The notes: generated by a model not told the origin, from the letters alone. Positions 1-9,131 are shown, counted from the first letter of the stretch. The stretch is DNA of 64,000 nt from Hyphomonadaceae bacterium (GCA_022844345.1 JALHLU010000003.1:248001-312000); one strand, 5' to 3'. Numbers and translations: made by a program.

Positions 1-432
1 CGCCAGCGCGGATACCGGCCTCACCATCAACAGGGCCGCGAGAGCCAGGCCCAGCGAGAACCCGTTGGCGATCACGCTACCCAGCGTGCCGACGAATGCT
101 GTCACAATCGGGTAGCAAAGACCCCAGACAATCAGCGCAGCCACCCACCAGGATCGTCCCGCGCGTGGATCGACCGCCATCGCCGTCTTCCACCGCGCGG
201 CGCCCCATAGCGGGTAGATCACGCACCAGATCGCCCCGATCAGCCATCCGGGCGGGTTCCAGGGCACAGCCGCATAATCTGCGTTTTCGGCGTCTCCCAG
301 CGTGAAAAGCAGGCCGTTCCCGATCAGCACCGCCGCCAGAGGCAGTACAATGCTCAGCGTCAGGCCGAGCCCGTTAGGCCGGTCCCAGACCGGGGCGGCA
401 GTCGCCGGATGCGCGTCTACGGGGCTCGCCAT
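1..432 (-). CDS. TspO/MBR family membrane protein (3' end outside window)
   Basis: This frame is open from an ATG at 432 down to base 1, so the C-terminus is missing. Residues 55-80 carry the TspO/MBR (peripheral benzodiazepine receptor-like) signature: a WNPPGW motif followed by a helix with a YPLWG element. Hydrophobic segments lie at about residues 25-45, 62-78, 95-115 and 120-140. Family members are five-helix membrane proteins that bind tetrapyrroles or cholesterol and often tune stress or pigment responses. The substrate cannot be told here. The gene diverges from lptM-lysA, with about 110 bp between the starts. Confidence 0.75.
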   Translation of the reverse strand, partial: MASPVDAHPATAAPVWDRPNGLGLTLSIVLPLAAVLIGNGLLFTLGDAENADYAAVPWNPPGWLIGAIWCVIYPLWGAARWKTAMAVDPRAGRSWWVAALIVWGLCYPIVTAFVGTLGSVIANGFSLGLALAALLMVRPVSALA

Positions 433-542
433 GCAGGATCTCCACGTTCCACACCGGATAATGTACGCGCGGGGCGGTCGTTCCGGATCGGCGGCGCCCG
501 CCGAACTTGACCCGCCCCCCGCAGCGTCAGATTGTGCCGCCC

Positions 543-815
543 ATGCGTACAGTCCTCGTCCTTGCCGTTTCCCTTGCCGCCCTGGCCGCCTGTGGCCTGC
601 GTGGAGACCTCGAGCGGCCCATGCCGCTCTGGGGCGATCCGCCGCTTGATGGGCTGAGCGATCCGCGCGTGATCAAGGCCGCCGAGGAGGCCGCAGCTGC
701 CGAGGAAGCTCGTCTCGACGCCGAACGCCGCGCCGCCGACGAAGCCCGCCGGCTTGAGCTTGAGAAAGCGGCGACCGCGCCTGCAGAAGCGCCCGCGGCG
801 GCGGCGCCGCAATAG
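543..815 (+). CDS. lptM: Small outer-membrane lipoprotein, LptM (YifL)-like
   Basis: This is a 90-residue protein. A short signal peptide ends in a lipobox (LAAC, Cys at about residue 17), followed by CGLRGDLERP, which resembles the CGLKGPL start of LptM/YifL. The rest is Ala/Glu-rich and helical. LptM helps mature the LptD/E lipopolysaccharide translocon in Enterobacteria. A gene of this type just upstream of lysA is a common arrangement in proteobacteria. The frame extends upstream to 507, but the signal peptide sets the start at 543. The call rests on the lipobox, the short motif and the context, since the tail is low complexity. Confidence 0.72.
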   Translation: MRTVLVLAVSLAALAACGLRGDLERPMPLWGDPPLDGLSDPRVIKAAEEAAAAEEARLDAERRAADEARRLELEKAATAPAEAPAAAAPQ

Positions 816-901
816 CGGTTTGATGGCGCGCATGGTTCCCGGGTGACACGCGACCCGCCTTCCGCTACCTCGCCTCACCGGGGAATGGCTGGAACGCGAC
901 G

Positions 902-2170
902 ATGAATCACTTTGGCTATCGCAATGGCGTCCTGCACTGCGAGGATGTCTCGCTTGAGGCCATCGCGCGCGAGCTTGGGACGCCAGCCTATGTCTACTCC
1001 GACGCGACCCTGCGCCGTCACTTCAACGTTCTGGCCGACGCCTTCGCCGACAAGAAGGTGCTGATCGCCTACGCGGTCAAATCCAACTCCAACCTTGGCG
1101 TGATCGCCACCCTCGCCGCGCTTGGCGCCGGCGCGGACGTTGTCTCGGGCGGGGAGCTCATGAAGGCGATGGAAGCCGGCGTTCCGGCCGATCGCATCGT
1201 CTTTTCTGGCGTCGCCAAGACCCGCGAGGAAATGCGCCTTGGCCTGGAGCGCGGCATCTTCCAGTTCAACGTCGAAAGCCTGCCCGAACTGCATCGCCTG
1301 TCGGCGGTCGCGCAGGAGATGAACAAGCGCGCCCCGATCGCCTTCCGGGTCAATCCGCATGTCGAAGCTGGCGGCCACGCTCACATTTCCACCGGCACGC
1401 CCGAAACCAAGTTCGGCATCGCCTGGCACGAGGCCGAACATTTCTATGAGGTGGCGAGCCGCCTGCCCAACGTCGATCCGGTCGGTATCGCGGTTCACAT
1501 CGGTAGCCAGATCATGCGTATCGATCCCATGCGCGCAGCATGGGAAAAGGTGGTGAGCCTGGCTCGCCGCCTGCGCGAGCGGGGCTTTGGCATTACCCGC
1601 GTGGATTTCGGCGGCGGCCTTGGCGTGCCCTATAAGGACAGTGAAGACCCCGACAGCCCGACGATCTACGCCCGTCAGGCGCGCGAAGTGCTTGGGAACC
1701 TCGACGTCCAGCTGATCCTGGAACCTGGCCGGCTGATCTCCGGAAATGCCGGAGTTTTGATCTCGCGGGTGGAGTACATCAAGGAGCGCGACGGGCGCAC
1801 TTTTGTGATCCTGGACGCGGGGATGAACGACCTGATGCGCCCGGCCCTTTATGGCGCGCACCATGAGGTGCTCCCGGTCCGGACCCCCGCAATGGGCGCT
1901 CCCCGCAGCGCCGTGGACCTTGTGGGGCCCATCTGCGAGAGCACCGACCGGTTCGCCAAGGACCGGCCAATGCCTCCCCTGAAGGAAGGCGATCTGGTCG
2001 CCTTCATGACCGCGGGCGCATACGGCGCCACATTGTCGTCCCAGTATAATTCGAGACCGCTTGTTGCAGAAGCACTCGTTCGGGGCGATGCTTGCGTGGT
2101 CGTCCGCCGCAGGCCGACCTTCGACGAGATGATCGCGCTGGAAAGGGCTCCCGATTGGGTCGCCCGATAG
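902..2170 (+). CDS. lysA: Diaminopimelate decarboxylase
   Basis: This 422-residue fold-type III PLP enzyme decarboxylates meso-diaminopimelate to L-lysine, the last step of lysine synthesis. Visible motifs are the PLP-lysine segment YAVKSNSN near residue 60, HIGSQ near 200, a GGGLG phosphate-binding loop, EPGR, the CESTD substrate loop near 344 and the GAYGATLSSQYN segment near the C-terminus. The length is normal for the family. It follows the lipoprotein gene by about 85 bp and is followed after 9 bp by the DUF4175 gene, so the three may be co-transcribed. Confidence 0.97.
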   Translation: MNHFGYRNGVLHCEDVSLEAIARELGTPAYVYSDATLRRHFNVLADAFADKKVLIAYAVKSNSNLGVIATLAALGAGADVVSGGELMKAMEAGVPADRIVFSGVAKTREEMRLGLERGIFQFNVESLPELHRLSAVAQEMNKRAPIAFRVNPHVEAGGHAHISTGTPETKFGIAWHEAEHFYEVASRLPNVDPVGIAVHIGSQIMRIDPMRAAWEKVVSLARRLRERGFGITRVDFGGGLGVPYKDSEDPDSPTIYARQAREVLGNLDVQLILEPGRLISGNAGVLISRVEYIKERDGRTFVILDAGMNDLMRPALYGAHHEVLPVRTPAMGAPRSAVDLVGPICESTDRFAKDRPMPPLKEGDLVAFMTAGAYGATLSSQYNSRPLVAEALVRGDACVVVRRRPTFDEMIALERAPDWVAR

Positions 2171-2179
2171 GGATGCAGG

Positions 2180-4924
2180 TTGGCTGACGGATTTGGCCTC
2201 AGGAGCAAGCTCGACGCCCGGATAGCCGCTGCGCGCCGCAGCCTGTTCTGGCCCGCCCTGGTTCAGGCCGCCCTGCCCACGCTGATCTGGTTTACCATCT
2301 TCGCCGCGTTCTGGCTGACCGGCCTCTACACGGCCATGCCCCCCGAATGGCAGGCGACCGCCGGCGTCGTGTTCTGGGTCGGCCTCGTCACCGTTGTCCT
2401 GGTCGGCCTCAAGGTCTGGCGCCGGCCGACAGAGGACGAAGCGCGCGACCTGATCGACAATGCGATCGAGGGCCGCCCGCTCAGCGTCTGGAACGATCGC
2501 CCTGCCAAGGCCGACAAGCAGGGCATGACCCTGTGGCGCGAGCATCGCGAACGCATGGCCGCGCTCGCCGCCCAGGCCGGCAAGCTCGACGTGCGCGCGC
2601 ACTGGCGCCAGGCGGACCCGTTCCTCCTGCGCCTTGCGGCTCCCGCCGTTCTGCTCGTGGCTGGCGCGATCGCCGGCGGCGCGACGCTTGACCGGATGAA
2701 CAGGGGGCTATTCCCCGATTTCGGCGCGCTGTTCGGCGCCCACACTCTGAAGATCGAGGCGTGGGTCACTCCGCCCGCCTACACCGGCTCGGCGCCGTTC
2801 GTGCTGACCTCTGGCGCCGTCGCCAAGGCGCCGGAAGGCTCGGAAGTCACCATCCGCATCATCGGCCCGGGACGTCCGCAGGTCAGCGTGATGCCCGAGG
2901 GCGCACCTCACGCAACGCTGAACCCGGAACCTGGCATCGACGAAGCGTACGAGGCGCGCGTTGTCGTCAAGCAGGGTACGCGCATCGCCGTCAATTTCTG
3001 GGGCGAGCGCGCGAGCTTTCCCTTCACCGTGATCGATGACGTGGCGCCCACCGTTGCGTTCGTCGAGCCGCCCAAGCTGGGCGAGGGCGACCGCACCGAG
3101 TTCAAGTACACGCTGGCGGACGACTACGGCGTCGAGAAGCTGGAACTGGTCAAGGTGCGCATCGACACGCCGGCGGATGCAGGAGCCGTTGAAGATGCGA
3201 CGATCATCGAGACGGTGACGCTCTCCCCCACCGAGGAGGAAGGCGACTTCAGCCAGGATCTCGTGCGGGATCGCTGGGCCGGCCTCAACGTGATGGTGAA
3301 GCTGCGGGTGACGGATGCGGCCGGCCAGGTCGCCGAGAGCGAGGCCGTCGCCTATCGCCTGCCCGAGAAGATTTTCCTGCAACCGAACGCGCGCATGGCG
3401 CAGGAGGCGCGCCAGATCCTGCTGCGGAACTGGGAAGAATATTCAACGCCGGAGGGCGCGGACAATTTCACCTCGGTTGCGGGTGCGGGCTATGACGCCA
3501 TCGCAGTCGCGCCAGCCTCGCGCCTCAGCTGGGCGCCCGAGGGCGTCAAGCGCTCAGTCATGGTGCTGGACGCGATCACCTGGCGCGCCGACGATTATTT
3601 CGAGGATCCGGTCGTCTACATGGGCCTGCGCAATGCGCGCGGCCTGATCGACGCTGCCCACAACCGCACCGAAGCGGAAGAGGCCGAAGCGCTGCTGTGG
3701 GATATTGCTCTGCGCGCCGAGTATGGCTCGGTCGCCGATGCGGCTGCGGCGCTGGAAGCCGCGCGCCGTGCGCTGGAGGAGGCGCTGCGCCGTGGGGCGT
3801 CGGAGGAAGAAATCCGCCGCCTGATGGACATGTATGAGCAGGCGATTGAAGACTATCTCGCGGCCCAGATGGCCGAGGCCCTGCGCAATGGGCGCGTCAC
3901 CGACGGCGGCCAGCAACAGGGCGGCATGCAGGGCGGCGGACAGCCGCTTGGCGACGATGAACTCACGCGCATGCTGCAGGCCCTGCGCGATCTCGCCGAA
4001 ACCGGCGCGCGCGACCAGGCGCGGCAGCTGCTGAGCGACATGCAGCGCATGCTCGACCAGATGCAGAACATGCAGATCCAGATGGGCCAGGGCGGCGGCG
4101 GCCAGCAGCCGGATGGCCCGATGAGCCGCGCGATGAACCGCGCGCTGCAGGACACCAACCGCGCGCTGAACGATCAGCGCGACCTCAACGACTCGACTGA
4201 GGAAGCCATGCGCGAGGGCGATGCCCAGCGCGGCCAGCAGCTTGCCGACGAACAGCGCCGGCAGCGCGAACGGCTCGAACAGCAACAGCGTTCCGGCGGC
4301 GGCCAGCCGCAACAGCAACAGGGCCAGCAAGGCCAGCAGGGCCAGGGACAGCAGCCGGGACAAGGTCAGCAACCCGGCCAGGGCCAGCAGCAGGGGCAAG
4401 GCCCAGGAGAAGGCCAGCAAGGCGAGGGTCAGGGCAACCAGCCGGGCCAGCAGCAGGGCCAGGGCCAAGGCCAGCGGGACGGCAACGGTCCCGGTGGACA
4501 ACCCGGACGTCCCGGCGTTCGTGGCGATGGCGTCTATGGTCAGGAGAACGACCGGTCGCGCCGGCTGCTCGGCAACGCCATCGAGATGCAGCGCCGCGCC
4601 GAGGAAGCCTTGCGCCGTGGCGACTTCGCAGCGGCGCGCGAAGCCCAGCAGCAGGCCATGTCCGCGCTGCAGGACCGGTCATCCGAGCTTGCGCGCCTCA
4701 ACGACGAGAACGACCCTGACGCGCAGGCTGAGCGCGACGAGCGCGATATTCTCGGCCGCCTCAACGAAGGCATCAGCGGCCAGGGCGACGATGTCGAAAT
4801 CCCCGACGAGATCGAACGCCAGCGCGCGCGCGAAATCCTCGACGAAATCCGCCGCCGCGCCGGCAACCGCGCGCTGACGAAGGAAGACCTCGAATATCTC
4901 GAGCGGTTGCTGGAGAGGTTCTGA
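2180..4924 (+). CDS. Large membrane protein, TIGR02302/DUF4175 family
   Basis: The product has 914 residues. It has hydrophobic helices at about residues 20-45, 55-75 and 150-168, then a beta-rich region (about 190-400), then long charged helices and a Gln/Gly-rich low-complexity stretch (about 700-785), then a helical C-terminus. This matches the alphaproteobacterial TIGR02302/DUF4175 family, commonly found next to lysA, whose function is unknown. The start is a TTG, because the nearby ATG at 2173 is in another frame that stops at once. It lies 9 bp after lysA. The long coiled part suggests a cell-envelope structural role, which is inference. Confidence 0.85.
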   Translation: MADGFGLRSKLDARIAAARRSLFWPALVQAALPTLIWFTIFAAFWLTGLYTAMPPEWQATAGVVFWVGLVTVVLVGLKVWRRPTEDEARDLIDNAIEGRPLSVWNDRPAKADKQGMTLWREHRERMAALAAQAGKLDVRAHWRQADPFLLRLAAPAVLLVAGAIAGGATLDRMNRGLFPDFGALFGAHTLKIEAWVTPPAYTGSAPFVLTSGAVAKAPEGSEVTIRIIGPGRPQVSVMPEGAPHATLNPEPGIDEAYEARVVVKQGTRIAVNFWGERASFPFTVIDDVAPTVAFVEPPKLGEGDRTEFKYTLADDYGVEKLELVKVRIDTPADAGAVEDATIIETVTLSPTEEEGDFSQDLVRDRWAGLNVMVKLRVTDAAGQVAESEAVAYRLPEKIFLQPNARMAQEARQILLRNWEEYSTPEGADNFTSVAGAGYDAIAVAPASRLSWAPEGVKRSVMVLDAITWRADDYFEDPVVYMGLRNARGLIDAAHNRTEAEEAEALLWDIALRAEYGSVADAAAALEAARRALEEALRRGASEEEIRRLMDMYEQAIEDYLAAQMAEALRNGRVTDGGQQQGGMQGGGQPLGDDELTRMLQALRDLAETGARDQARQLLSDMQRMLDQMQNMQIQMGQGGGGQQPDGPMSRAMNRALQDTNRALNDQRDLNDSTEEAMREGDAQRGQQLADEQRRQRERLEQQQRSGGGQPQQQQGQQGQQGQGQQPGQGQQPGQGQQQGQGPGEGQQGEGQGNQPGQQQGQGQGQRDGNGPGGQPGRPGVRGDGVYGQENDRSRRLLGNAIEMQRRAEEALRRGDFAAAREAQQQAMSALQDRSSELARLNDENDPDAQAERDERDILGRLNEGISGQGDDVEIPDEIERQRAREILDEIRRRAGNRALTKEDLEYLERLLERF
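4290..4530 (+). repeat. Gln/Gly-rich low-complexity coding repeat
   Basis: Within the DUF4175 gene, short units encoding GQ, QQG and PGQG are repeated many times, built from degenerate copies of CAGGGCCAG-type hexamers and nonamers. It is in frame and therefore a feature of the protein. Such tracts can change length by slippage. Confidence 0.8.
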
Positions 4925-4958
4925 CTAGCATTTTCCGATGTTCTTTGGGTGGCGCTAA

Positions 4959-5996
4959 ATGGTGAGGATTGTTCTTCGACTGTTTTCGAGCGCGATAACA
5001 GCGTTGCTCGTCGCCGGGCTGTTACTATCGATCGCGGCAGCTTCATTCGATTTCGGAGCGCAGAATTTTCGATTTGATCCCATGCCGATGCTGTCGTTTG
5101 TATTGCTGGCATTTCCGATCCTTATGATTATCCACAACCGAACAACTCAATTAGAACGCGACCTCCGCGCCAACATTGTCGCTCGACGCCTGCGTAACCG
5201 CGAGAGCGCCCCGCCCTTCTTCCTCTTCTTGAGGCCATTCCGTTCGAAGGCGATAGCACATGTCCCGTTTTCTCTCAGTCGTCTGATTTCGCAGATCGAC
5301 AGCGGCAGGACGACACTTGAAGGCCAGTTACTTTCGAGTCTTCAAGATGCGACCGTGCACATTTTAGCATCCGTGGCGGTGGGCGTGCCTCAAGATGGGA
5401 TAGGCGCAGGGCGGGCTGTCGCATCGAATCAGAATTGGAAAGATCTCGTCCGAACTGCGAGCGAAAGAGCTCAGCTGATCATTCTCATAGTCTCGAGCCG
5501 TGTGGGGACAAGCTGGGAAATCGACCTAATCCTTTCGCATGGCTGGGAGCGAAAAACGGTTTTCATAATTCCTCCAAAGAAGCTTGTCGCGATTGGATCC
5601 ACCTATGAACCTCAACAAGACTATGCCGGAGCGACGTCGCTTTTTGGACGCTATGGATATGTATTGCCTGCCTACCACGGCGGTGGCGCAGCGTTCGCCT
5701 TCAACAAGCCCAACGAGACAATTGTCGAGCCATTCGACTTCCCGAATAATTCAGCTCAAACATCAGTAGCTTTATTCAGAGTTATCGAAAAATCGGACAA
5801 CATGTCGATATTCAAGATTAAATCAACGCCGGAGGACAATCGGCTGTACTGGGTTGGGTTGATTTCAGCGCTTGTCTTTATGATCACCTTTGGCCTCGTT
5901 GGATTCGAACTTGTGTTGAACTATCAGCAAAATTCAGCATCGGACTACTCGGATCCTGACTACCTGCTAAGAGATATTCTTCGCGGAGTTGATTAG
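4959..5996 (+). CDS. Membrane protein of unknown function with a TIR-like cytosolic region
   Basis: This 345-residue protein has two N-terminal hydrophobic helices (about 5-30 and 42-60), a cytosolic region of about 240 residues and a C-terminal helix (about 298-322). The cytosolic part begins with FLFLRPF, a likely first beta-strand. It continues with GVPQDGIGAGRA, a WKDLV helix, AQLIILIVSSRVGTSWEIDLI and a strand KTVFIIPP. The order strand - DxxIxxG - helix - hydrophobic strand with Ser - WE resembles TIR-like NAD-binding/NADase folds; this is my inference from layout. Base composition is near half G+C, well below its neighbours, suggesting acquisition. Its stop overlaps that of the convergent hpt by 3 bp. 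The ribosome site is weak. Confidence 0.75.
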   Translation: MVRIVLRLFSSAITALLVAGLLLSIAAASFDFGAQNFRFDPMPMLSFVLLAFPILMIIHNRTTQLERDLRANIVARRLRNRESAPPFFLFLRPFRSKAIAHVPFSLSRLISQIDSGRTTLEGQLLSSLQDATVHILASVAVGVPQDGIGAGRAVASNQNWKDLVRTASERAQLIILIVSSRVGTSWEIDLILSHGWERKTVFIIPPKKLVAIGSTYEPQQDYAGATSLFGRYGYVLPAYHGGGAAFAFNKPNETIVEPFDFPNNSAQTSVALFRVIEKSDNMSIFKIKSTPEDNRLYWVGLISALVFMITFGLVGFELVLNYQQNSASDYSDPDYLLRDILRGVD

Positions 5997-6505
5997 CGAC
6001 TGGTCCGAATCGCGCCCACGAACGGTAGGCCGCGCATCGTGCCCGCGTCGTCCATGCCGTAGCCGACGAGATAGCGCGGCGGGGCGTCCCAGGCCCAGGC
6101 GTCAAGGCCTTCGGTCGCCGCGTCGGGTTTGCGGGCGAATACGCAGGTGAGCACTTCCTTCGCGCCCTTCTGCATGAAGTGCGTGCGAGCGAAGGCGATG
6201 GTCTTGCCGCTGTCGAACACATCGTCGATCAGCAGGATATTGCAGCCGTCGACGGGCCGCACCACGTCCGCATGGACCTGCATCCGGCCCGAGCTTTCGC
6301 GCGCGTCGGCATAGCTCTGCAGCCAGATGGCGTCGAAGCCGACGTCGATGCCCCGGCGCGCGAGCGCCCGCAGCAGGTCGGCCGCGAATGGCGTCGCGCC
6401 AAGCAGCACGACAACGCCTGTCCACGAGCCCTGCGACACGCGCGGTGCAAGACTCTCGGCGAGCTGGTCGATGCGCGCCTGCACCTCGTCCTCGGTCAGG
6501 AGCAC
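5993..6505 (-). CDS. hpt: Hypoxanthine (purine) phosphoribosyltransferase
   Basis: This type I phosphoribosyltransferase salvages hypoxanthine or guanine with PRPP. The PRPP loop IDDVFDSGKT is clear, and the N-terminus LLTEDEVQARI matches family starts. The start is uncertain. GTG at 6505 gives about 170 residues but has no good ribosome site. An in-frame ATT at 6538 overlaps the upstream stop (ATTAG) and has GGAGG six bases upstream. The longer frame to an ATG at 6703 would lie inside the upstream gene and is unlikely. It follows the zinc-ribbon gene directly, suggesting coupled translation. Confidence 0.85.
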   Translation of the reverse strand: MLLTEDEVQARIDQLAESLAPRVSQGSWTGVVVLLGATPFAADLLRALARRGIDVGFDAIWLQSYADARESSGRMQVHADVVRPVDGCNILLIDDVFDSGKTIAFARTHFMQKGAKEVLTCVFARKPDAATEGLDAWAWDAPPRYLVGYGMDDAGTMRGLPFVGAIRTSR

Positions 6506-6533
6506 GTCGACATTGCCGGGAACAAAGCAGCTG

Positions 6534-7406
6534 CTAATGGGCAGCCTCCGCAGCCGGGGCTGCCTCTTCGGTGTGATCGGCGGGAGCGTGCTCTTCGGTT
6601 CCGGCCGCCGCATCTGCGTGCGCGGCATCGGCCGCCTCGCCTTCGCCGGCAGGAGCCGCATCGGTCGGCTCCACATTCGTATCGCCACCCGTCTCGCCGC
6701 CATCTCTTTCGGCGAAGGCGACGGTCAGCCGATAGGTCTCCACCGGCGGCGCCTCGAAGCGCGTGGTGAACTCGGTTCGCTCGCCCGGCGCCAGGGTGGC
6801 GACGGCGAAATCGTCGGTCCACGTCTGCACCTCGTTGCCGGACTCGTCCTTCAGCGTCACGCGCAGCTGCGGCGTCGCCCTTGCCTCTTCGGAGGTGTTG
6901 ACCGCAGCGCCGGTAACGGTGAGCACCGGCGTCGTCCCGTCGAACGAACGCTTGGCGGCGACATTCTCCAGCACCAGGCCAAAGCGGTTCACATCGAGCC
7001 CGACCAGCTGGTAGAGTGAGGCGACTTTCGGGAAGGCGTTCGCGACTTCGTTGCGGAACAGCACCGCGGCGATCAGGGCGCCGGCGAACACGATGGCCAC
7101 CGACACCCAGGCGATGGTGACGGCGCGGCCGCGCTCCCGCTTCTTCTTTGCATGCTGCTGGGCGCGGAATTCGGCATGTGGGCCGGCGCGCACCTTGGAG
7201 TTGGCCTGGGCGGTCTGGCGAAGGCGTTCGACCTGTTCGCGGGTGAGGCCGGTTTCCTCGGCGGGGGCGGGCGTTCCGTCCTCGTCCTGCACCTTCGCCG
7301 TCCACGCATGGCCGCAGGTGGCGCAGCGCACGCGCCGGCCTTCCTTGCCGATTTTGGAATCGTCGGCAAAGTACCGCGTATCGCAAGATGGGCAGACGAG
7401 GATCAT
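6534..7406 (-). CDS. Zinc-ribbon (MJ0042-type) membrane protein with DUF3426-like C-terminus
   Basis: The N-terminus MILVCPSCDTRYFADD with a second CATCGHAW pair is an MJ0042-type zinc ribbon (residues 1-40). A charged linker follows, then one membrane helix (about 107-130), then a beta-rich extracytoplasmic domain with DUF3426 features (DVNRFGLVLE, MTVTG-type strand, RVTLKDESG). The tail is Ala/Glu/Asp-rich. The product has 290 residues. Upstream in-frame codons extend to 7445, but the family starts at the zinc ribbon, so ATG 7406 was chosen. It diverges from ftsE with 92 bp between starts. No function is established for the family. Confidence 0.8.
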   Translation of the reverse strand: MILVCPSCDTRYFADDSKIGKEGRRVRCATCGHAWTAKVQDEDGTPAPAEETGLTREQVERLRQTAQANSKVRAGPHAEFRAQQHAKKKRERGRAVTIAWVSVAIVFAGALIAAVLFRNEVANAFPKVASLYQLVGLDVNRFGLVLENVAAKRSFDGTTPVLTVTGAAVNTSEEARATPQLRVTLKDESGNEVQTWTDDFAVATLAPGERTEFTTRFEAPPVETYRLTVAFAERDGGETGGDTNVEPTDAAPAGEGEAADAAHADAAAGTEEHAPADHTEEAAPAAEAAH

Positions 7407-7498
7407 CACACTATCGGAATCACACGAACGGTTAATATAGTCCAATCAGGGCTGGATTCAGACCCCAACCGTTCCCGTGGCCAGACCAGCGGAATCCC

Positions 7499-8230
7499 AT
7501 GCGAGAGCAAGCACTTGCAGCAGATGACCCGGTTTTGCGCCTCGACAGGGTCGGTTTGTCCTATGGCCCGGAAAATGACGTTCTGGCCGATGTTTCGCTG
7601 TCCCTGACCCCCGGATCGCTGACTTTCCTCACCGGGCCGTCCGGCGCGGGGAAGTCCACCCTGCTCAAACTGGCCTATCTGGGGCTGCGCCCGACGGCCG
7701 GGCGGGTGTCGCTTTTTGGCGTCGACACCACCCATCTGCGCCGCCGGGACCTTGCCCCCCTGCGCCGGCGAATCGGGGTGGTGTTCCAGGAATTCCGGCT
7801 GTTGGAGCACCTGTCAGCCTACGAGAACGTCGCCCTGCCCCTACGGGTGCTCGGGGCGCAGGAACGCACCTATCGGGAGGATGTGATCGAGCTGCTGACC
7901 TGGGTTGGCCTCGGCGACCGGCTGGAGGCGCGGCCGGCCACACTTTCGGGCGGGGAAAAGCAGCGCGTCGCAATCGCCCGCGCCGTCGTTGTGAAACCCG
8001 ACCTGATCCTCGCCGACGAGCCCACCGGAAATGTCGACGAGGAGATGGGCGACCGGCTGTTCCGCCTGTTCCGCGAGCTCAACAAGCGGCTCAGCACCAC
8101 AATCCTGATTGCGACCCATGACCTCGCCCTCGTGCGCAAGGCGAAGGCTGACGTGCTGCGCCTTGCCGACGGCATGGTGATGCGCGTGCCCGCGTCTGCC
8201 ATGGCCGCCCGGAAAGACGAACCGGCATGA
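7499..8230 (+). CDS. ftsE: Cell-division ATP-binding protein FtsE
   Basis: This is a 243-residue ABC ATPase with Walker A GPSGAGKST (about residue 45), signature LSGGEKQRVAIARA, Walker B LILADEPTGNVD and an H-loop in THD. FtsE with FtsX forms an inner-membrane complex at the divisome that controls periplasmic cell-wall hydrolases. The next gene encodes FtsX with a 4-bp overlap (ATGA), confirming the assignment over other ABC ATPases. It starts a rightward operon ftsE-ftsX-ydcF-plsC. Confidence 0.93.
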   Translation: MREQALAADDPVLRLDRVGLSYGPENDVLADVSLSLTPGSLTFLTGPSGAGKSTLLKLAYLGLRPTAGRVSLFGVDTTHLRRRDLAPLRRRIGVVFQEFRLLEHLSAYENVALPLRVLGAQERTYREDVIELLTWVGLGDRLEARPATLSGGEKQRVAIARAVVVKPDLILADEPTGNVDEEMGDRLFRLFRELNKRLSTTILIATHDLALVRKAKADVLRLADGMVMRVPASAMAARKDEPA

Positions 8231-9102
8231 GCGCGTCGCTGTCGCCCCTGCTGCCGAAGGAGGATGCGCGCGAGGCTGCGCTGTTCTTCGTCGTGTGTGC
8301 GCTGTGCTTCCTGGCCGCGCTCTCCGGACTTGTCTCGCGCTCGGCCTATGCGGCTGCGGATGCGTGGACCAACGATGTCACCGGCCAGATCACCATCCGC
8401 GTGCGCGGCGACGATGCTGCGCTCGAGCGCGCCGTCGAGATAACCCAGAGGACGCCGGGCATCGCGACCGCACGCCCTATCACACGCGGTGAGGCCGAAG
8501 AGCTGCTGCGGCCATGGCTGGGCGCGGGCGGCGTTCCCGCAAGCCTGCCGCTGCCGCGCCTTGTCGCCGCTGAAGCGGCGCCCGATGCCGACGCCAGGGA
8601 CCTTGTCCAGCGCCTGACGGGAGGGCTCACGTCGGCAGGCCTCGAAACCGTGGTGGATGATCACCTCGTCTGGTCGGCTGATGTTCGCAAGTCGATCGAC
8701 CTTGCGGGACTGGTGGCCCTCTTCGCGGTGGGGCTTCTGGGCGCGACGGGGCTTGCCGTGATTGCGTTTGCAACCCACGCGACGCTTCTGGCGCGCCGCG
8801 ATATCGTGGAAATCCTCCACCTCTCGGGAGCGCAGGACAGCTATATCGCCGGGCTGTTCGAGAGGCGCTTTCTGATGCTGGGCGTGCAGGCCGGTGCGCT
8901 TGGAGCCCTTCTGGCGTTTGGCGCTGCGGCTTTCGTCCTGTATCTGCTGCGCCAATCGGACGCGCAGATCTGGCTGCTGCCGCAGTTGTCGCTTTCGCTC
9001 GCCGACGGCCTCATTCTGGGACTGGCGCCTCTGGTAGCAGGCATTGCGTCCATGATTGCGGCGCGGGTGACCGTGGTGCGGTCGCTTTCGGATATGGTCT
9101 GA
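8227..9102 (+). CDS. ftsX: Cell-division protein FtsX (ABC-type permease)
   Basis: This 291-residue membrane protein has the FtsX layout: a first helix (about 20-42), an extracytoplasmic domain of about 115 residues, then three helices (about 157-180, 210-238, 255-280). It couples FtsE ATP hydrolysis to cell-wall hydrolase activation in the periplasm. The start codon overlaps the ftsE stop. The sequence is divergent, as is usual for alphaproteobacterial FtsX, so the pairing carries much of the evidence. Confidence 0.88.
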   Translation: MSASLSPLLPKEDAREAALFFVVCALCFLAALSGLVSRSAYAAADAWTNDVTGQITIRVRGDDAALERAVEITQRTPGIATARPITRGEAEELLRPWLGAGGVPASLPLPRLVAAEAAPDADARDLVQRLTGGLTSAGLETVVDDHLVWSADVRKSIDLAGLVALFAVGLLGATGLAVIAFATHATLLARRDIVEILHLSGAQDSYIAGLFERRFLMLGVQAGALGALLAFGAAAFVLYLLRQSDAQIWLLPQLSLSLADGLILGLAPLVAGIASMIAARVTVVRSLSDMV

Positions 9103-9131
9103 TCGACAGGGTTTGAGGAGAAGCTGAAGCG

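Noticed and set aside
875-2602. Long leftward open frame (575 codons) opposite lysA
   Set aside because: It mirrors the high-G+C lysA/DUF4175 genes, has His/Arg/Gly-rich composition typical of shadow frames, and shows no motif.
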